NCBI GenBank assembly: GCA_027593305.1
Contig: JAQCJA010000212.1
Coordinates: 1-7,536 of the forward strand
Source: a bacterium
GTDB lineage: Bacteria; Latescibacterota; UBA2968; UBA8231
Direction: 5' to 3'
DNA: 7,536 bases
This document shows, one piece after another, positions 6,628 through 7,536 of this stretch (positions within the stretch are counted from its first letter, which is position 1; each line of letters begins with the position of its first letter). The notes under the pieces are model-generated. The model was not told the origin of the DNA and did not search any database. It saw only the letters and a program-made list of their open reading frames with translations. A program made the translations under genes and the position numbers.

Positions 6628-7536
6628 ACACAGATGTCGAAGCCATCGGCTGGCAGGCCGAAAGCCGCGTCGGTGCCATTGCCGCAGGCGGCGCCGGGGC
6701 GGTCGATGCGGGCCTGCAGATCCTCGCCGCCGGTGGCAACGCCGCCGATGCTGCGGTGGCAACGATCTTCGCCCTGCAGGTGACCGACCATATCGCCTGC
6801 TGCATTGGCGGCGAAGTGCCGCTGCTGATCTATGATGCCCGCAGCCAGCAGGTGAAGTCCCTCTCGGGTATGGGGCGCGCACCCCTGTCGCAGGCGGCCA
6901 TCGACTGGTACATGGCCAATGGCATTCCCGGGCCGGGAGATATGAAGATGGCGCCCGTGCCCTCCGTCGTGGATCTGTGCATAACCGCCCTGCAGCAGTA
7001 CGGCACCCTGTCCCTGGCGCAAGTCATAGGGCCGACGCTGGCGATCCTCGATACCGGCTCACGCGAGTGGGAGCCGAAGCTGGCCCATACCCTGCGTCGC
7101 ATGGTCGAAGAGGAGCATCTGACCCGTGGCAGCCGCGAGGAAAAACTGCAGGCCGCCTGTGACCGCTTCTACGGACGCAACGCCCGCTGCAGCGATATCG
7201 CCGCCGAACTCGAGGCGGATTTTGTTCGCCACGGCAGCTTCCTGCGCATGGCCGATCTGCAGGCTCACCGTACCCGCATCGAAGCGCCCGCCACCGTCGG
7301 CTATCGCGGTTACACGGTGTGCAAGTGTGGCACCTGGACACAGGGCCCCGCCCTGCTGCAGGCGTTGCGTCTGGTGGAAGGCTTCGATGTGCAGAGCCTC
7401 GGGCACATGTCAGCCGACTACATACACCTGGCTGTCGAAGCGCTGAAACTTGCCTTCGCCGATCGTGATGCCTGGTACGGCGACCCGGAGTTCGTCGACG
7501 TCCCCCTCCGGCAGCTGCTGTCGGATGAGTACACCG
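6624..7536 (+). CDS. Gamma-glutamyltransferase family protein, N-terminal 304 residues (runs off the right edge)
   Basis: The frame is open from ATG 6624 to the window end. Gamma-glutamyltransferases are Ntn hydrolases that move or hydrolyse the gamma-glutamyl group of glutathione and similar compounds; members also act as cephalosporin or capsule-linkage acylases. Seen here are AAGGNAADAAVATIFAL at residues 35-51 (hallmark GGNAxDAAVA), IGGEVPLLIYD (61-71, where GGTs usually have GIGGGGF), GMGRAP with Arg85 at the gamma-Glu-binding position, GTWTQGPALLQALRLVEG (236-253), and YIHLAVEALKLAFADRDAWYGDP (266-288), a strong family signature. The catalytic Thr at the subunit cleavage site would lie about 50-100 residues beyond the edge. 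No signal peptide or lipobox precedes the family domain, so a cytosolic enzyme is likely, unlike periplasmic E. coli GGT. The changed glycine loop and extra cysteines (C59, C60, C233, C235) suggest a divergent subfamily. Confidence 0.88.
   Translation, partial: MNTDVEAIGWQAESRVGAIAAGGAGAVDAGLQILAAGGNAADAAVATIFALQVTDHIACCIGGEVPLLIYDARSQQVKSLSGMGRAPLSQAAIDWYMANGIPGPGDMKMAPVPSVVDLCITALQQYGTLSLAQVIGPTLAILDTGSREWEPKLAHTLRRMVEEEHLTRGSREEKLQAACDRFYGRNARCSDIAAELEADFVRHGSFLRMADLQAHRTRIEAPATVGYRGYTVCKCGTWTQGPALLQALRLVEGFDVQSLGHMSADYIHLAVEALKLAFADRDAWYGDPEFVDVPLRQLLSDEYT

Overview
The window is GC-rich, densely packed bacterial chromosomal DNA, almost certainly from a free-living or uncultured environmental bacterium. 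Genes are short-spaced or overlapping, Shine-Dalgarno sites are purine-rich, and all products fall in bacterial enzyme families. I cannot place the lineage from the sequence alone. I see no tRNA, rRNA, CRISPR array, insertion sequence or phage gene, and no gene-free stretch longer than about 125 bases.

Layout: two divergent blocks meet at about 3828-3928. The left block is on the minus strand and reads, from promoter-proximal to distal: an isochorismatase-like cysteine hydrolase (3827-3048), an MFS_3-type major facilitator exporter (about 3051-1792), an enolase-superfamily (mandelate racemase/muconate lactonizing) sugar-acid dehydratase-like gene (1755-529), and an NAD-dependent epimerase / uronate-dehydrogenase-like SDR gene (532 to beyond the left edge). 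The last two overlap by ATGA, and the hydrolase stop abuts or overlaps the likely transporter start, so the block looks like one operon. An SDR, an acid-sugar dehydratase and a transporter together suggest uptake/efflux and breakdown of a sugar acid or related carboxylate (inference).

The right block is on the plus strand and reads: a class III PLP aminotransferase of the glutamate-1-semialdehyde aminomutase type (3929-5206), a small CPBP-type (Abi family) membrane protein (5220-5723), an exonuclease III / AP endonuclease (5848-6627), and the first 304 codons of a gamma-glutamyltransferase-family protein (6624 to the right edge), which overlaps the nuclease by ATGA.

The most notable feature is that both distal genes of the left block are broken as written. 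The dehydratase carries an in-frame amber codon at 1246-1248 in the middle of a well-conserved stretch. The epimerase loses its frame at about 302-304, probably by a small deletion. Everything else in the window reads cleanly. This is either real decay of one catabolic pair or assembly/read error. Smaller points are a transporter with no ATG/GTG/TTG start that preserves its first helix, a hydrolase apparently lacking the family's catalytic lysine, a 17-bp tandem duplication exactly at the aminotransferase/CPBP junction, and a GGT-like protein without a signal peptide and with altered glycine loop. I did not find convincing evidence of a new multi-gene system such as a defence or mobile module.
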